From assembly GCA_009692365.1 (NCBI GenBank), contig SHZJ01000007.1:39341-103340 (forward strand): DNA of 64,000 nucleotides, read 5' to 3'. Source of the stretch: Gammaproteobacteria bacterium. GTDB lineage: Bacteria > Pseudomonadota > Gammaproteobacteria > Ga0077536. The notes beneath the pieces were generated by a model. The model searched no databases. It saw only the letters and a list, made by a program, of their open reading frames with translations, and was not told the origin of the DNA. Of this stretch, positions 17,621 through 26,083 are shown piece after piece. The stretch's first letter is position 1, and each line of letters begins with the position of its first letter. Made by a program: the position numbers and the translations under genes.

Positions 17621-19105
17621 TTACGAGCGCAAAAGCGTCAGTACCATGCTTGGCTGTTGGTTGGCCTGGGCTACCATGGCAATCGACGCCTGCGCTAGGA
17701 CTTGGGCCTTGGTCATCGCGGCTGTTTCGGCCGCGAAGTCGGTATCCATGATCCGGCCGCGCGCGGTAATGATGTTCTCCTTCATAACCTCGAGGTTGTT
17801 ACTAATCGCCTCAAAGCGGCCGGCCAGAGCGCCCAACTCAGCACGCTGAGCGTTGACCTCGTTCAGCGCGGCATCAAAGGTCAACATCGCCAGATTGGCC
17901 GAGGCCGCGCTGGTGACGACCTGCGACGCGAGCGTGGAATTGACCAGCGTGGCAGCGGAAGTACTGGCCCCGGTCAAGGCTGCCCCGGTTGCGGTACTGT
18001 TGAAGGTAACCGTGAGGTCGCCCAAGTCGTCGTTCAGCACGATGGCACCGTTCGCGTGCGCCCCCACCGAACTGGTGGTGAAGAATGTGCCGATGCCGGC
18101 GTCGATGCTGGTGTTCGCAATCACAGAGATCGCGGCCCCGTCAGTGTTGGTCAACACGATAGAGGAGTTGGCGGGAGTGTTGAGATCGGCCACTATCGAG
18201 GCTGTGACCCCCGTCTGGGCGCTCACGGCGTTTATCTGGATTATCAGGTTAGACGCCATAGTCCCGTTACTGGCGGCGGCCGCTACTGTGCCGATGGTTA
18301 CCCCGTTGATGCTAAGCGCCCCGGAGGCAAGGCCATCAGTCACAGCGGCGGTTGCGCCGGCTGTGCCGTAGGCAGTGCCTACGCTGCCGTTACCGTAGCT
18401 AAAGGCAATCACGCCATTAGTGGCGCTTGCTGCGTTGAGCGCGTCAAGTTTCAGGTCAGAGTTGGAGTTAGCGACGACGTTGCCGACGCTTGTGGCGTCA
18501 ACCGTGCTGCTACTCAAAGCGTGGCGATAGGAGGTGCCGATGTTGTCCGCCAAGCCCTGGCTGCTCAGCGCCGAAATGGCTGCGTAGCTGGTTGCAATGC
18601 CCATTTGGTCAGTGGAGAGGTCGCTTATCGCGATGTTAACGTCCTCGTTTACCATCGTGCCCACTTGGATGTTGCCGCGAAAACTACCGTCCAACAGCAG
18701 TTCGCCGTTATAACGGGCCTGATTCACCGTGCGGGTCATTTCCGCCAGAATACTCTGCACTTCTTCATTGAGGGAGTCGCGGTCTTCCGCGGTGTTGTAG
18801 CTGGCCGCCTGCACCGCAAGATCCTTTGCGCGGATTATGTTCGCGGTCATTTCGTTCAACGCGCCTTCCGCAGTTTGCACGATGGACAGGCCATCCATGG
18901 TGTTGCGCTGGGCGACCGTCGTGCCCTGAATTTGGTTAGTCATGCGAACCGCGATGGAGAAGCCTGCAGCGTCGTCTTTGGCGCTGTTGATGCGAAGGCC
19001 GGACGACAAACGCTCCATCGACGTCGTTAGGGCGTTTTGAGTACGATTCAAGGAACGCTGCGCCATCATCGACGCCTGATTGGTCATGATTGAAGTAGTA
19101 GTCAC
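17621..19105 (-). CDS. fliC: Flagellin FliC
   Basis: 494 residues. The N-terminal D0/D1 part (SLNRTQNALTTSMERLSSG, INSAKDDAAGFSIA) and C-terminal D1/D0 part (LGALAGRFEAISNNLEVMKENI, DTDFAAETAAMTKAQVLAQ) are classic; the middle (about 175-395) is variable, rich in Ser/Thr/Ala and a likely place for O-glycans. The start chosen is GTG at 19105, with AGGAGA 6 bases before it; the ATG six codons later has no such site. It is the only flagellin gene in the window and faces away from two OGT-like genes. Sigma-28-type promoter upstream. Confidence 0.95.
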   Translation of the reverse strand: MTTTSIMTNQASMMAQRSLNRTQNALTTSMERLSSGLRINSAKDDAAGFSIAVRMTNQIQGTTVAQRNTMDGLSIVQTAEGALNEMTANIIRAKDLAVQAASYNTAEDRDSLNEEVQSILAEMTRTVNQARYNGELLLDGSFRGNIQVGTMVNEDVNIAISDLSTDQMGIATSYAAISALSSQGLADNIGTSYRHALSSSTVDATSVGNVVANSNSDLKLDALNAASATNGVIAFSYGNGSVGTAYGTAGATAAVTDGLASGALSINGVTIGTVAAAASNGTMASNLIIQINAVSAQTGVTASIVADLNTPANSSIVLTNTDGAAISVIANTSIDAGIGTFFTTSSVGAHANGAIVLNDDLGDLTVTFNSTATGAALTGASTSAATLVNSTLASQVVTSAASANLAMLTFDAALNEVNAQRAELGALAGRFEAISNNLEVMKENIITARGRIMDTDFAAETAAMTKAQVLAQASIAMVAQANQQPSMVLTLLRS

Positions 19106-19202
19106 TGTAAATCTCCTGGCCGCTTCATGTGGGAGTCATGTCACGAACCTGGTTGCTATGGCGGACATGCTTGAAAAAAGCATTCACCGCCTCCCGGGAT
19201 GG

Positions 19203-19230
19203 CTATCGGAAACCCCCTCAAGTTTCTTTA
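19203..19230 (-). promoter_or_regulatory. Sigma-28 promoter for flagellin
   Basis: On the minus strand TAAAG and CCGATAG boxes, with TAAA separated from CCGATAG by 17 bases (consensus 16). It lies about 100 bp before the fliC start, leaving a leader of roughly 90 bases. This is the expected FliA-dependent flagellin promoter; the spacing is one base longer than ideal. Confidence 0.65.
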
Positions 19231-19328
19231 AGGATTTTTTAAATTATTTTTTTGGCCGGGGTTTGCCAAACCGCGAGTCACAGGGCTGGGCGCAGGCGGG
19301 CGTGTAGCCCGTAGGGTGTCGACCCGCA

Positions 19329-19349
19329 CGGGGGCTACTTTAGCCCCCG
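19329..19349. terminator. GC-rich stem-loop upstream of the OGT-like gene
   Basis: CGGGGGCTA and TAGCCCCCG pair perfectly over 9 bp around a CTT loop. A further GTAGCCC at about 19304 could compete for pairing. No T-run, so its role (leader structure or weak terminator) is unclear. Confidence 0.4.
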
Positions 19350-19406
19350 GCAGTCTGAGTGAGGCCGGGGCTTGCTGCCGTGGCGCGCTTATTGCAGTTT
19401 CTGCGC

Positions 19407-21572
19407 ATGAAACCCACTCGCGTCAGCCCCTCACGTAACGACCGCTGTCCCTGTGCCAGCGGTCGAAAATTTAAACGATGCTGCCTGAACAAGGCCGTGC
19501 CGCCCGCGGCCGACCAGCGCTTTGCGGCCGCCTTAGCCTACGAACGCCGTGGGGAGCACGCGGCCGCTGCGGCCATTTATGCGGAAATTCTCGTCCACAC
19601 ACCCAGTCATGTGCCATCGCTGCAGGCGCTCGGGCTGGTTTATTTCGGGCGCGGCGAGCGCGTAGCGGCGCTCACCTTGCTGCGCCACGCTTGCGAGCTT
19701 TCGCCCGAGGATGCCGAACTGCAGAACAACCTTGGTGCGGTGCTCAATGAGGACCGGCAGGTCGAGGAGGCTATCGTCCACCTCCATAAAGCCATCACGC
19801 TGCGGCCCCAGTACGCCGCGGCGCACAATAATCTGGGTAGCGCGCTGCGCGCCTACGGCAAACTGGCCGAAGCTGAACACTGCTACCGTGAGGCGCTCCG
19901 ACTGCACCCGGATTTTCCGCCGGCGATTATCAATCTGGGCAGCGTGCTACGCACGGCAGGACGCCTGACGGACGCGCTTGGCTGCTATCGCCGGGCCTTG
20001 GAGCTGATGCCATCGAGCTACGAAGGCTGGAGCAATCTCGGCAATATCCTGATGGAAACCGACCGTTTGGCCGAGTCGTTGCCCTATTTTGAGGAGGCAC
20101 TGCGCCTAGCGCCGCACAGCGCGCTGGCAAACTACAATTTCGCGAACGCGCTAAAAGAGTCCGGTGCGCGCGACCGTGCTGGCCAGTTACTGGCGCGGGC
20201 GGTTGAGCTGGACCCCTCGCTAGCCGAGGCACATAACAATTTGGGTAATATTCGTCGCGAACAGGGGTGTTTGCCGCAAGCGCTCGCCTGTTTTAGTCGG
20301 GCGCTGGCAGTGCGGCCGGCGTATCAAACGGCGCATAGCAATTTGCTGTTTACCACGGCGTATATGGATGACCTCGCGCCAGCGGACATCTTTGCACTGC
20401 ACTGCGGCTGGGCTGACTTGCAAGCGGCACGGGTGCCGCCACCCGCGCCGCACGACAATCTGCGCGACCCCCACAAGCGCTTAAAAATTGGCTATGTCTC
20501 ACCGGATTTTCGCACCCACTCCTGCGCGCTATTTTTGGCGCCGCTGTTGTATTCGCATAACCGCTCGGTGGTGGAGGTCTACGCCTATGCTGAGGTCGCC
20601 AAACCCGACGCGGTCACCGTGCAGTTGCAGGGTCAGGTGGATGTTTGGCGCAGTACGGTGGGTTTGAGCGACGAAGAATTGGCGTCATTAATCCGTCATG
20701 ACGGCATTGATGTGCTGGTCGATCTGGCAGGCCACACCGCCAATAACCGCTTATTAGCCTTGGCCCGCAAACCCGCGCCGGTGCAGGCAACCTATCTGGG
20801 TTACCCGGCGACTACCGGCTTGCCCGCCGTGGACTGGCGGATCACCGATGCCGTCACCGAGCCGCCGGGCCTAACCGAGCGCTACTACACGGAGCAGTTG
20901 TATCGTCTGCCGCACAGCCTGTGGTGCTACTTGGCGCCCTCCGACATGGGCGCGATCCCGCCGCTGCCGGCGCTCTCGCGGGGTTATGTGACCTTCGGCT
21001 CACTCAACAATTACGCCAAAGTGGGCGCGCGGGTGGTGGCTTTGTGGGCGGCGGTGCTCACGGCCGTGCCCAGCGCCCGTTTGCGGATCATGACTGTCCC
21101 GGAGGGCGAAACTCAGGCCCTGCTCATGGCGCAGTTCGCGGCCTTGGGTATCGCGCGTGAGCGTCTGGACCTGCTCGACCGGGTGCCGCGCGATCGCTAT
21201 ATCCGCAGTGGTGAGGAAATCGACATTGCGCTCGACCCTTTCCCGTGTAACGGCGGTACGACGACTTGTGACGCGCTGTGGATGGGCTTGCCGGTGGTGG
21301 CGCTCAAGGGCAACACGTTTTTGTCACGGGCCAGTCTCAGCGTGCTGAACGCCGCCGGTTATCCGCAGTTCGCCGCCGCGCACGAAGCGCAATATATTGC
21401 GCTCTGCGTGGCGTTGGCGGGCGACCTTAACCACCTGGCTGAAATTCGCCAGAGCCTGCGCGCGCGGATGGTGGCCTCGGCACTGATGGATGTGGTGGGC
21501 TTTACCAGCGATATGGAAGCGGCTTATCGGGCGATGTGGGTTGCGTGGTGCGAACGGCCAACCGCGCCGTGA
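19407..21572 (+). CDS. SEC-C/TPR/OGT-like glycosyltransferase (GT41)
   Basis: 721 residues from the ATG at MKPTRVSPSR; a GTG 16 codons upstream is possible. Order: an N-terminal SEC-C-type zinc motif (CPCASGRKFKRCC, about residues 12-25), eight or more TPR repeats (about 35-330, for example YAAAHNNLGSALRAYGKLAEAEHCYREAL), then a GT41 O-GlcNAc-transferase catalytic region (about 345-715). Catalytic markers are kept: SPDFRTH, LAGHTANNRLLALARKPAPVQATYLGYP, the lysine in NNYAKVG, and DPFPCNGGTTTCDALWMGLP. Such enzymes glycosylate Ser/Thr of proteins in the cytoplasm; next to fliC, flagellin is the likely target (inference). Confidence 0.85.
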   Translation: MKPTRVSPSRNDRCPCASGRKFKRCCLNKAVPPAADQRFAAALAYERRGEHAAAAAIYAEILVHTPSHVPSLQALGLVYFGRGERVAALTLLRHACELSPEDAELQNNLGAVLNEDRQVEEAIVHLHKAITLRPQYAAAHNNLGSALRAYGKLAEAEHCYREALRLHPDFPPAIINLGSVLRTAGRLTDALGCYRRALELMPSSYEGWSNLGNILMETDRLAESLPYFEEALRLAPHSALANYNFANALKESGARDRAGQLLARAVELDPSLAEAHNNLGNIRREQGCLPQALACFSRALAVRPAYQTAHSNLLFTTAYMDDLAPADIFALHCGWADLQAARVPPPAPHDNLRDPHKRLKIGYVSPDFRTHSCALFLAPLLYSHNRSVVEVYAYAEVAKPDAVTVQLQGQVDVWRSTVGLSDEELASLIRHDGIDVLVDLAGHTANNRLLALARKPAPVQATYLGYPATTGLPAVDWRITDAVTEPPGLTERYYTEQLYRLPHSLWCYLAPSDMGAIPPLPALSRGYVTFGSLNNYAKVGARVVALWAAVLTAVPSARLRIMTVPEGETQALLMAQFAALGIARERLDLLDRVPRDRYIRSGEEIDIALDPFPCNGGTTTCDALWMGLPVVALKGNTFLSRASLSVLNAAGYPQFAAAHEAQYIALCVALAGDLNHLAEIRQSLRARMVASALMDVVGFTSDMEAAYRAMWVAWCERPTAP

Positions 21573-23953
21573 ACGTGCAAGATTTGCTGCAGCAGGCTCT
21601 GGCGCAGCACCAGTCCGGGCGTTTTGAGGAGGCCGCGGCAAGCTGTCGAGAAGTCCTTAAGGCACACCGCGACAACGTCGATGCCTTGCATTTTCTGGCG
21701 CTCACGCAGCGTGAGCGCGGCGCGTTTGAGGAAGCGCAAGGCCTGCTGCTGAGGGTGGTTAAGCTGCGCCCGAAGTTTGCGGCAGCGCACGGAAATCTGG
21801 GTTTGGTCTACGCCGACCGGCAGCTTTTTCCGCAAGCGGACGCGGCTTACCGGCGCGCGTTAGCGCTTAACGCCGAGCTGCCAGAAACTTGGTTTAATCT
21901 GGGTAATCTGCTGCGCGCTACCGGCAAGCCCGAGGAGGCCATCGTCTGCTATGGCCACGCGCTGCAACGCAAAGCGCTCGCCGGTGCACAGCATAATTTG
22001 GCCGAGGCGCTGATCGAGACCGGCGAACCTGCGCGCGCGGTGGCACATTTTCGGGCCGCGCTGGAATTGGCACCGCAATCCCCTTTGATTTGGCACCGGC
22101 TGGGCAGCACGCTGCAGTCGTTGGGGGCTTTTGAAGCAGCGCTTCCCTGCCTGTTCCGCGCCACGCAACAGGCACCCGATTCCGCCGCAGCACAGAACGA
22201 CTTCGGCAACGCACTCAACGATTTTGGCCGCACACCAGAAGCCGCCGCCTGCTACGAGCGCGCGCTGGCGCTTAAGCCCGGCTTGATCGAAGCGTGGAAC
22301 AATCTTGGCAACGCGCAGCGCAAGCTGGGGCTGCTGCGCGAGGCCGAAGCCTCTTTCCGGCGTGCGCTGGCCGAAAAACCCGACTTCGCTGAGGCCTATC
22401 TCAATCTCGGCATCGTGCTCAAAATTGCCAACCGGGCAGAGGAGGCAATTTATTGCTTCCGGGAGGCGCTGATCCATCAGCCTGGTTTGGTTCAGGCGCA
22501 TAACAATTTGGGGGTCGTGTTTACCGAAGGTGGCCGACACGCCGAGGCTATCGCCGAACTCCAGAGCGCGCTTGCCATCCGGCCGCAGTTTGCCGAGGCC
22601 TGGAACAATCTGGGTAATGTTTACAAAAATGCGGGCGAACTGCCGGCCGCGCTAGAGGCTTTTGCCCAGGCGCTCGAGTACCAGCCCGATTACACCGTTG
22701 CGCACAGTAATTATTTGTTCACGCTTAATTTTATCGACGGTGTGAGCGCGGACCACATTGCGCAGGCGCATCGTGACTGGGGCCTTCGTCATGTCGCAGG
22801 TATCGCCGTAGGCGCGCCGTACGCGAACTCTCCAGAGCCCCACCGGCGGCTTAAAATTGCCTATATCTCGCCAGATTTTCGCCATCACGCCTGCGCGTTT
22901 TTTATCGAGCCACTGCTGCGCGAGCACGACCGCTCGCAGGTGGAGGTGTACGCCTACGCGGAACTCGCCCAGCCCGACGCCATGACGCTGCGCCTGAAAA
23001 AGCACGTGGACGTGTGGCGCAGTATTACCGGGTTGCCCGATCAACAGGTGGCCGAGGTGATTCGCGCCGATGGCATCGATGTGCTCATTGACCTTGCGGG
23101 CCATACCGCCAATGGCCGCTTGCTGACCTTGGCGCGCCGGCCCGCGCCGGTGCAGGTGACCTATCTGGGTTATCCCGCTACCACCGGGCTGACGGCCATT
23201 GATTGGCGCTTGACCGATGGCGTGACGGAGCCGACCGAGTGCAGCGACGCTTGGTACACCGAGCAGCTGTACCGTCTGCCCCATAGCCTGTGGTGTTATC
23301 AACCGTTCGCGGACATGGGCCCAAGCACGGCCTTGCCGGCGCTGGCCCGCGGGCAGATAAGTTTTGGCTCCTTTAACAGCTACGCCAAAATTGGGCCACG
23401 CGTGGTGGCGCTGTGGGCGGCAGTTCTGCGCGCCTTGCCTAACGCTCGTCTGGTGATGATCACGGTGCCCGCGGGGGACGCGCAAGAATTACTCTGGCAG
23501 GAGTTTGCCCGCCTGGAGATCCCCCGTGAACGGGTGGCGTTGCACGAGCGCTTACCGCGCGCAGCTTATGTGAAGCTGTTTTCTGAGGTAGATATTGCCC
23601 TTGACCCGTTTCCTTGCAACGGTGGCACGACCACCTGTGATGCGCTCTGGATGGGACTGCCGGTGGTGGCCTTGCAAGGTGACACGTTTTTATCGCGCGC
23701 GAGTTTGAGCGTTCTCACCGCCGCCGGGTGCGCGGAATTTTCTGCCCGCGACGAGCGTGCTTATGTCGAGCGCTGTGTTGGGTTAGCCGCCGATTGGGAT
23801 GCCCTGAGTACACTTCGCCACGGCTTGCGGGCCCGCCTAAGCGCCTCGGCGCTGCTCAACGCACCGGCCTTTGCACGTGACATCGAGTTGGCTTATCGCC
23901 ACATGTGGATGGCGTGGTGCGCCGGTACGGCCCCCCCGGTCGCATCCGCTTAG
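21569..23953 (+). CDS. TPR/OGT-like glycosyltransferase (GT41), second copy
   Basis: 794 residues from a GTG that overlaps the previous stop by 4 bases (GTGA); earlier GTG codons lie inside the first gene. TPR repeats fill about 1-400 and the GT41 catalytic region about 420-785, with SPDFRHHACAFF, LAGHTANGRLLTLARRPAPVQVTYLGYPATTGL, the NSYAKIG lysine and DPFPCNGGTTTCDALWMGLPVV. It is clearly a paralogue of its upstream neighbour, nearly parallel through the catalytic half, but has a longer TPR array and no SEC-C motif. Different TPR lengths suggest different protein targets or sites. Translationally coupled to the first copy. Confidence 0.85.
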   Translation: MNVQDLLQQALAQHQSGRFEEAAASCREVLKAHRDNVDALHFLALTQRERGAFEEAQGLLLRVVKLRPKFAAAHGNLGLVYADRQLFPQADAAYRRALALNAELPETWFNLGNLLRATGKPEEAIVCYGHALQRKALAGAQHNLAEALIETGEPARAVAHFRAALELAPQSPLIWHRLGSTLQSLGAFEAALPCLFRATQQAPDSAAAQNDFGNALNDFGRTPEAAACYERALALKPGLIEAWNNLGNAQRKLGLLREAEASFRRALAEKPDFAEAYLNLGIVLKIANRAEEAIYCFREALIHQPGLVQAHNNLGVVFTEGGRHAEAIAELQSALAIRPQFAEAWNNLGNVYKNAGELPAALEAFAQALEYQPDYTVAHSNYLFTLNFIDGVSADHIAQAHRDWGLRHVAGIAVGAPYANSPEPHRRLKIAYISPDFRHHACAFFIEPLLREHDRSQVEVYAYAELAQPDAMTLRLKKHVDVWRSITGLPDQQVAEVIRADGIDVLIDLAGHTANGRLLTLARRPAPVQVTYLGYPATTGLTAIDWRLTDGVTEPTECSDAWYTEQLYRLPHSLWCYQPFADMGPSTALPALARGQISFGSFNSYAKIGPRVVALWAAVLRALPNARLVMITVPAGDAQELLWQEFARLEIPRERVALHERLPRAAYVKLFSEVDIALDPFPCNGGTTTCDALWMGLPVVALQGDTFLSRASLSVLTAAGCAEFSARDERAYVERCVGLAADWDALSTLRHGLRARLSASALLNAPAFARDIELAYRHMWMAWCAGTAPPVASA

Positions 23954-23984
23954 GTCGGGTTAAACCCACGGTATAGGCCAATGA

Positions 23985-24060
23985 CGCCACGCCGGGGCGC
24001 GCGTTAGTTGGCGCACTGTCACTGCGGTGTTGGCCACGCGCCAACGCTGAAAATGGTAGT
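23985..24060 (-). pseudogene. Relic of a second GNAT 3' end
   Basis: Read on the minus strand this stretch gives FQRWRVANTAVTVRQ, against FQRWLVANTAVTWRPQ near the C-terminus of the GNAT gene immediately upstream on that strand. The DNA is visibly similar too. It has no start or open frame of its own and looks like a decayed partial tandem duplication. Confidence 0.55.
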
Positions 24061-24083
24061 CCCGAGCAGATCAGATCGGCGGG

Positions 24084-24965
24084 CTAGATGCGGTCAAACC
24101 ACGGGATATGCCATTCCCGCCACGCGGCGCGCTGGGCGCGCGGTGAAAAAATCTGCCAATGGGCGAGTGTTTGTGGGCGCCACGTGACCGCCGTGTTCGC
24201 CACGAGCCAGCGTTGAAAATCGCTGGCCAAACGCTCGTTCACCCACACCCGGCTGGCACCGCGCTGTAGACGCTGCCAGAGTTCAGGAAAACTTTGGGGC
24301 GCGCCGGCCACCTCGTAGACGTAGCGGGTGGTGTCGTCTTGCCCCACGAGTGCATAGCCGGGCGTGGGGCCGGTCACGCTGACCACGGCGCTGGACGGGG
24401 CCGGCAGCGGTAGTGCACGCCACGCGGCGGCATCGCGCAGCACCCGCTGGGTTGAGCAGGCTTGCTGGATGGCCTCGAGTACGGGCCAACCGGGGTGCGG
24501 GGTTGGGGGGGAGGGCCGGGTGGTGGCGGGTGCCAAGGAACCCAGAACGCCCTGGTCGTTGGGTATCCAACCTAAGCGCTGATAAAAGCCCTCTAGCCCG
24601 CTCCACAGCACGGCAAAGTCGTAACCCTGTTGGGCCAGTTGCGCCACCAGCGCGCTGAGCAGTGCGCCCGCGTGGCCCCGGCCACGGGCGGCTGGCTGGG
24701 TGTACACCATCCCCACCATGGCACCGCGAAAGTGTTCCTCCGCAACCAGCCAATCGAAGGGACGCACGGCGCAACACGTGAGGATGTCGCCATGCAATTT
24801 GCCAACGTGGAGCTGGTCGAGGTGGGTCGCGCCGAGTGCGCTGGGATAACGGGCCGCCAGCGAACCGTGGCGACCCCGTGTGGTGATAAAGGTTGCGTCG
24901 AGGGCGGCTAACAGGGTGGGCCATTCGGCTAGCGAACAAGTCCCAAGGGTCAGGTTGTTGCTCAC
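24084..24965 (-). CDS. GNAT family N-acetyltransferase
   Basis: 293 residues from a GTG overlapping the previous stop by 4 bases (GTGA); an ATG further upstream exists but would overlap the aminotransferase gene by 76 bases. The GNAT fold is at residues about 1-150, with the acetyl-CoA-binding ARGRGHAGALLSALV and the beta-bulge YDFAVLWSGLEGFYQRLGWIP. The C-terminal 150 residues resemble the extra domain of Eis-like or sugar-modifying acetyltransferases but I do not recognise them securely. As last gene of the pseB-degT-degT-GNAT operon it may N-acetylate the 4-amino sugar, the step PseH or PglD performs elsewhere (inference). Confidence 0.7.
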   Translation of the reverse strand: MSNNLTLGTCSLAEWPTLLAALDATFITTRGRHGSLAARYPSALGATHLDQLHVGKLHGDILTCCAVRPFDWLVAEEHFRGAMVGMVYTQPAARGRGHAGALLSALVAQLAQQGYDFAVLWSGLEGFYQRLGWIPNDQGVLGSLAPATTRPSPPTPHPGWPVLEAIQQACSTQRVLRDAAAWRALPLPAPSSAVVSVTGPTPGYALVGQDDTTRYVYEVAGAPQSFPELWQRLQRGASRVWVNERLASDFQRWLVANTAVTWRPQTLAHWQIFSPRAQRAAWREWHIPWFDRI

Positions 24966-26083
24966 CAGCCGGCGGCGATACAGCGTGCGATGCGCGTGAG
25001 ATCCTCTGGGCTCAGCCACCAGCCACAGGGGATGCACAGGTTATCTGCGTCGAAGGCTTCTACCCCCGGCAGGGGCTGGCCAGGATCCGCAAAGCAACTG
25101 TAACGGTCGTTGCGCAAGTGCAGCCGCTGGGCGGCAATGCCGTGGCGGTGCAGTTTGTTGATGAGGCTCGCCCGCCCACTGGCGCGCAGCGCATAAACCC
25201 AGTGGGCCGATTGTGCCTCGGGGTCGCGTTGCAGCCGGGTGATGCCGGGCACGTTGGCCAAAGCTGCGTCTAGCCACGCCGCGTTGGCGCGATGCCGGGC
25301 GAGGGTGTCGTCGACTTCGCGCAATTGGGCGAGCGCAAGCCCGGCGGTGAGGTCGCTCATGGCGCAGCTATAGCCCGGTTGCTGGATGTCGCTGTCGGGG
25401 TTGAGGTCGCCACCGGGGAGCCGAAAACTCGCCTGATGGATATTGAACCGGCGGAGTTGGCGGGCGCTCTGCGCGCTCGCCGCCGCGCCGCAAAACAACG
25501 CGCCCCCTTCACCGGCGGCTAGGTGGCTCACCGCGTAAAAAGAATAAACACAGAAGTCGCTGCCCGTGGCACCCAGGGCACGCCCCCGGAAGCTGGCCGC
25601 GAACGCGCCCGAAGCTTCCTCAATCAACGGCAGATCCAGCAAATTGGCGGCGGCTTGCAAGGCCGCGAGCGGGCCGACATCGCCAGCCCAGTGGTAGTGA
25701 ATAATGGCTTTGGCGCGCCGGCTGCGCTGGTTTTTCAGGGCTTGAGGGTCGAGCATGCCAGTGTTGGGATCGATGTCGCACCACACCGGACGGGCCTGCA
25801 AATTGGCGATGGGCATGGTGGTCGACAGGCAGGTTAGCGGGGAGAGCAGCACTTCGTCGCCGGGTGTCACACCGCACAAACGCAGGGCAAGCGTTAGCGC
25901 CCCCGCGCGGTCGCTGGTGGCGACACAGTGCGGGTTGCCGATGCGCTCGCCGAGACGGGTTTCGAATTCATGCACGCGCGGGCCGGTGGCCAGTTGCCCG
26001 GAGGCCAATACGTGGGCTATGGCGTCGGCGGCCCCGGCCGCGATGCGGCCTTTAAAGAGCGAAATGGGTGGCTCACCAGCCAC
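24962..26083 (-). CDS. DegT/DnrJ/EryC1-fold protein lacking the PLP lysine
   Basis: 373 residues from the GTG at VAGEPPISLF, 11 bases inside the end of the preceding gene; upstream in-frame residues are shadow sequence. It aligns along its length with its neighbour: SGQLATGPRVHEFETRLGERIGNP, GDEVLLSPLTC, PVWCDIDPNTG, IPCGWWLSPEDLTRIARCIAAGW. But where the family has its Schiff-base lysine (SLQAIKH in the neighbour) it reads SFYAVSH, with Ser186, and the PLP-ring Asp of the EDAA motif is Glu156 (EEAS). It is therefore unlikely to be a normal aminotransferase. It may be a partner subunit of the intact paralogue or have a changed reaction. Confidence 0.8.
   Translation of the reverse strand: MAGEPPISLFKGRIAAGAADAIAHVLASGQLATGPRVHEFETRLGERIGNPHCVATSDRAGALTLALRLCGVTPGDEVLLSPLTCLSTTMPIANLQARPVWCDIDPNTGMLDPQALKNQRSRRAKAIIHYHWAGDVGPLAALQAAANLLDLPLIEEASGAFAASFRGRALGATGSDFCVYSFYAVSHLAAGEGGALFCGAAASAQSARQLRRFNIHQASFRLPGGDLNPDSDIQQPGYSCAMSDLTAGLALAQLREVDDTLARHRANAAWLDAALANVPGITRLQRDPEAQSAHWVYALRASGRASLINKLHRHGIAAQRLHLRNDRYSCFADPGQPLPGVEAFDADNLCIPCGWWLSPEDLTRIARCIAAGW

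Larger units (their letters stand above)
19106..19406. other. 301-bp divergent region between fliC and the first OGT-like gene
   Basis: Contains the fliC ribosome site, its sigma-28-type promoter at 19203-19230, an AT-rich stretch (about 19228-19252), and a GC-rich stem-loop at 19329-19349. No gene is visible. No clear promoter for the OGT-like gene can be seen; its start may be at 19407 (ATG) or 19359 (GTG). Confidence 0.6.

Noticed and set aside
17702..19030. 442-codon plus-strand frame
   Set aside because: Antisense shadow of the flagellin gene, which has unmistakable flagellin ends; the plus-strand product is Arg/Gly/Val-rich with no domain.
19407..23953. Assembly duplication of one OGT-like gene
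   Set aside because: The two copies differ throughout, have different TPR lengths, and only one carries the SEC-C motif, so they are true paralogues.
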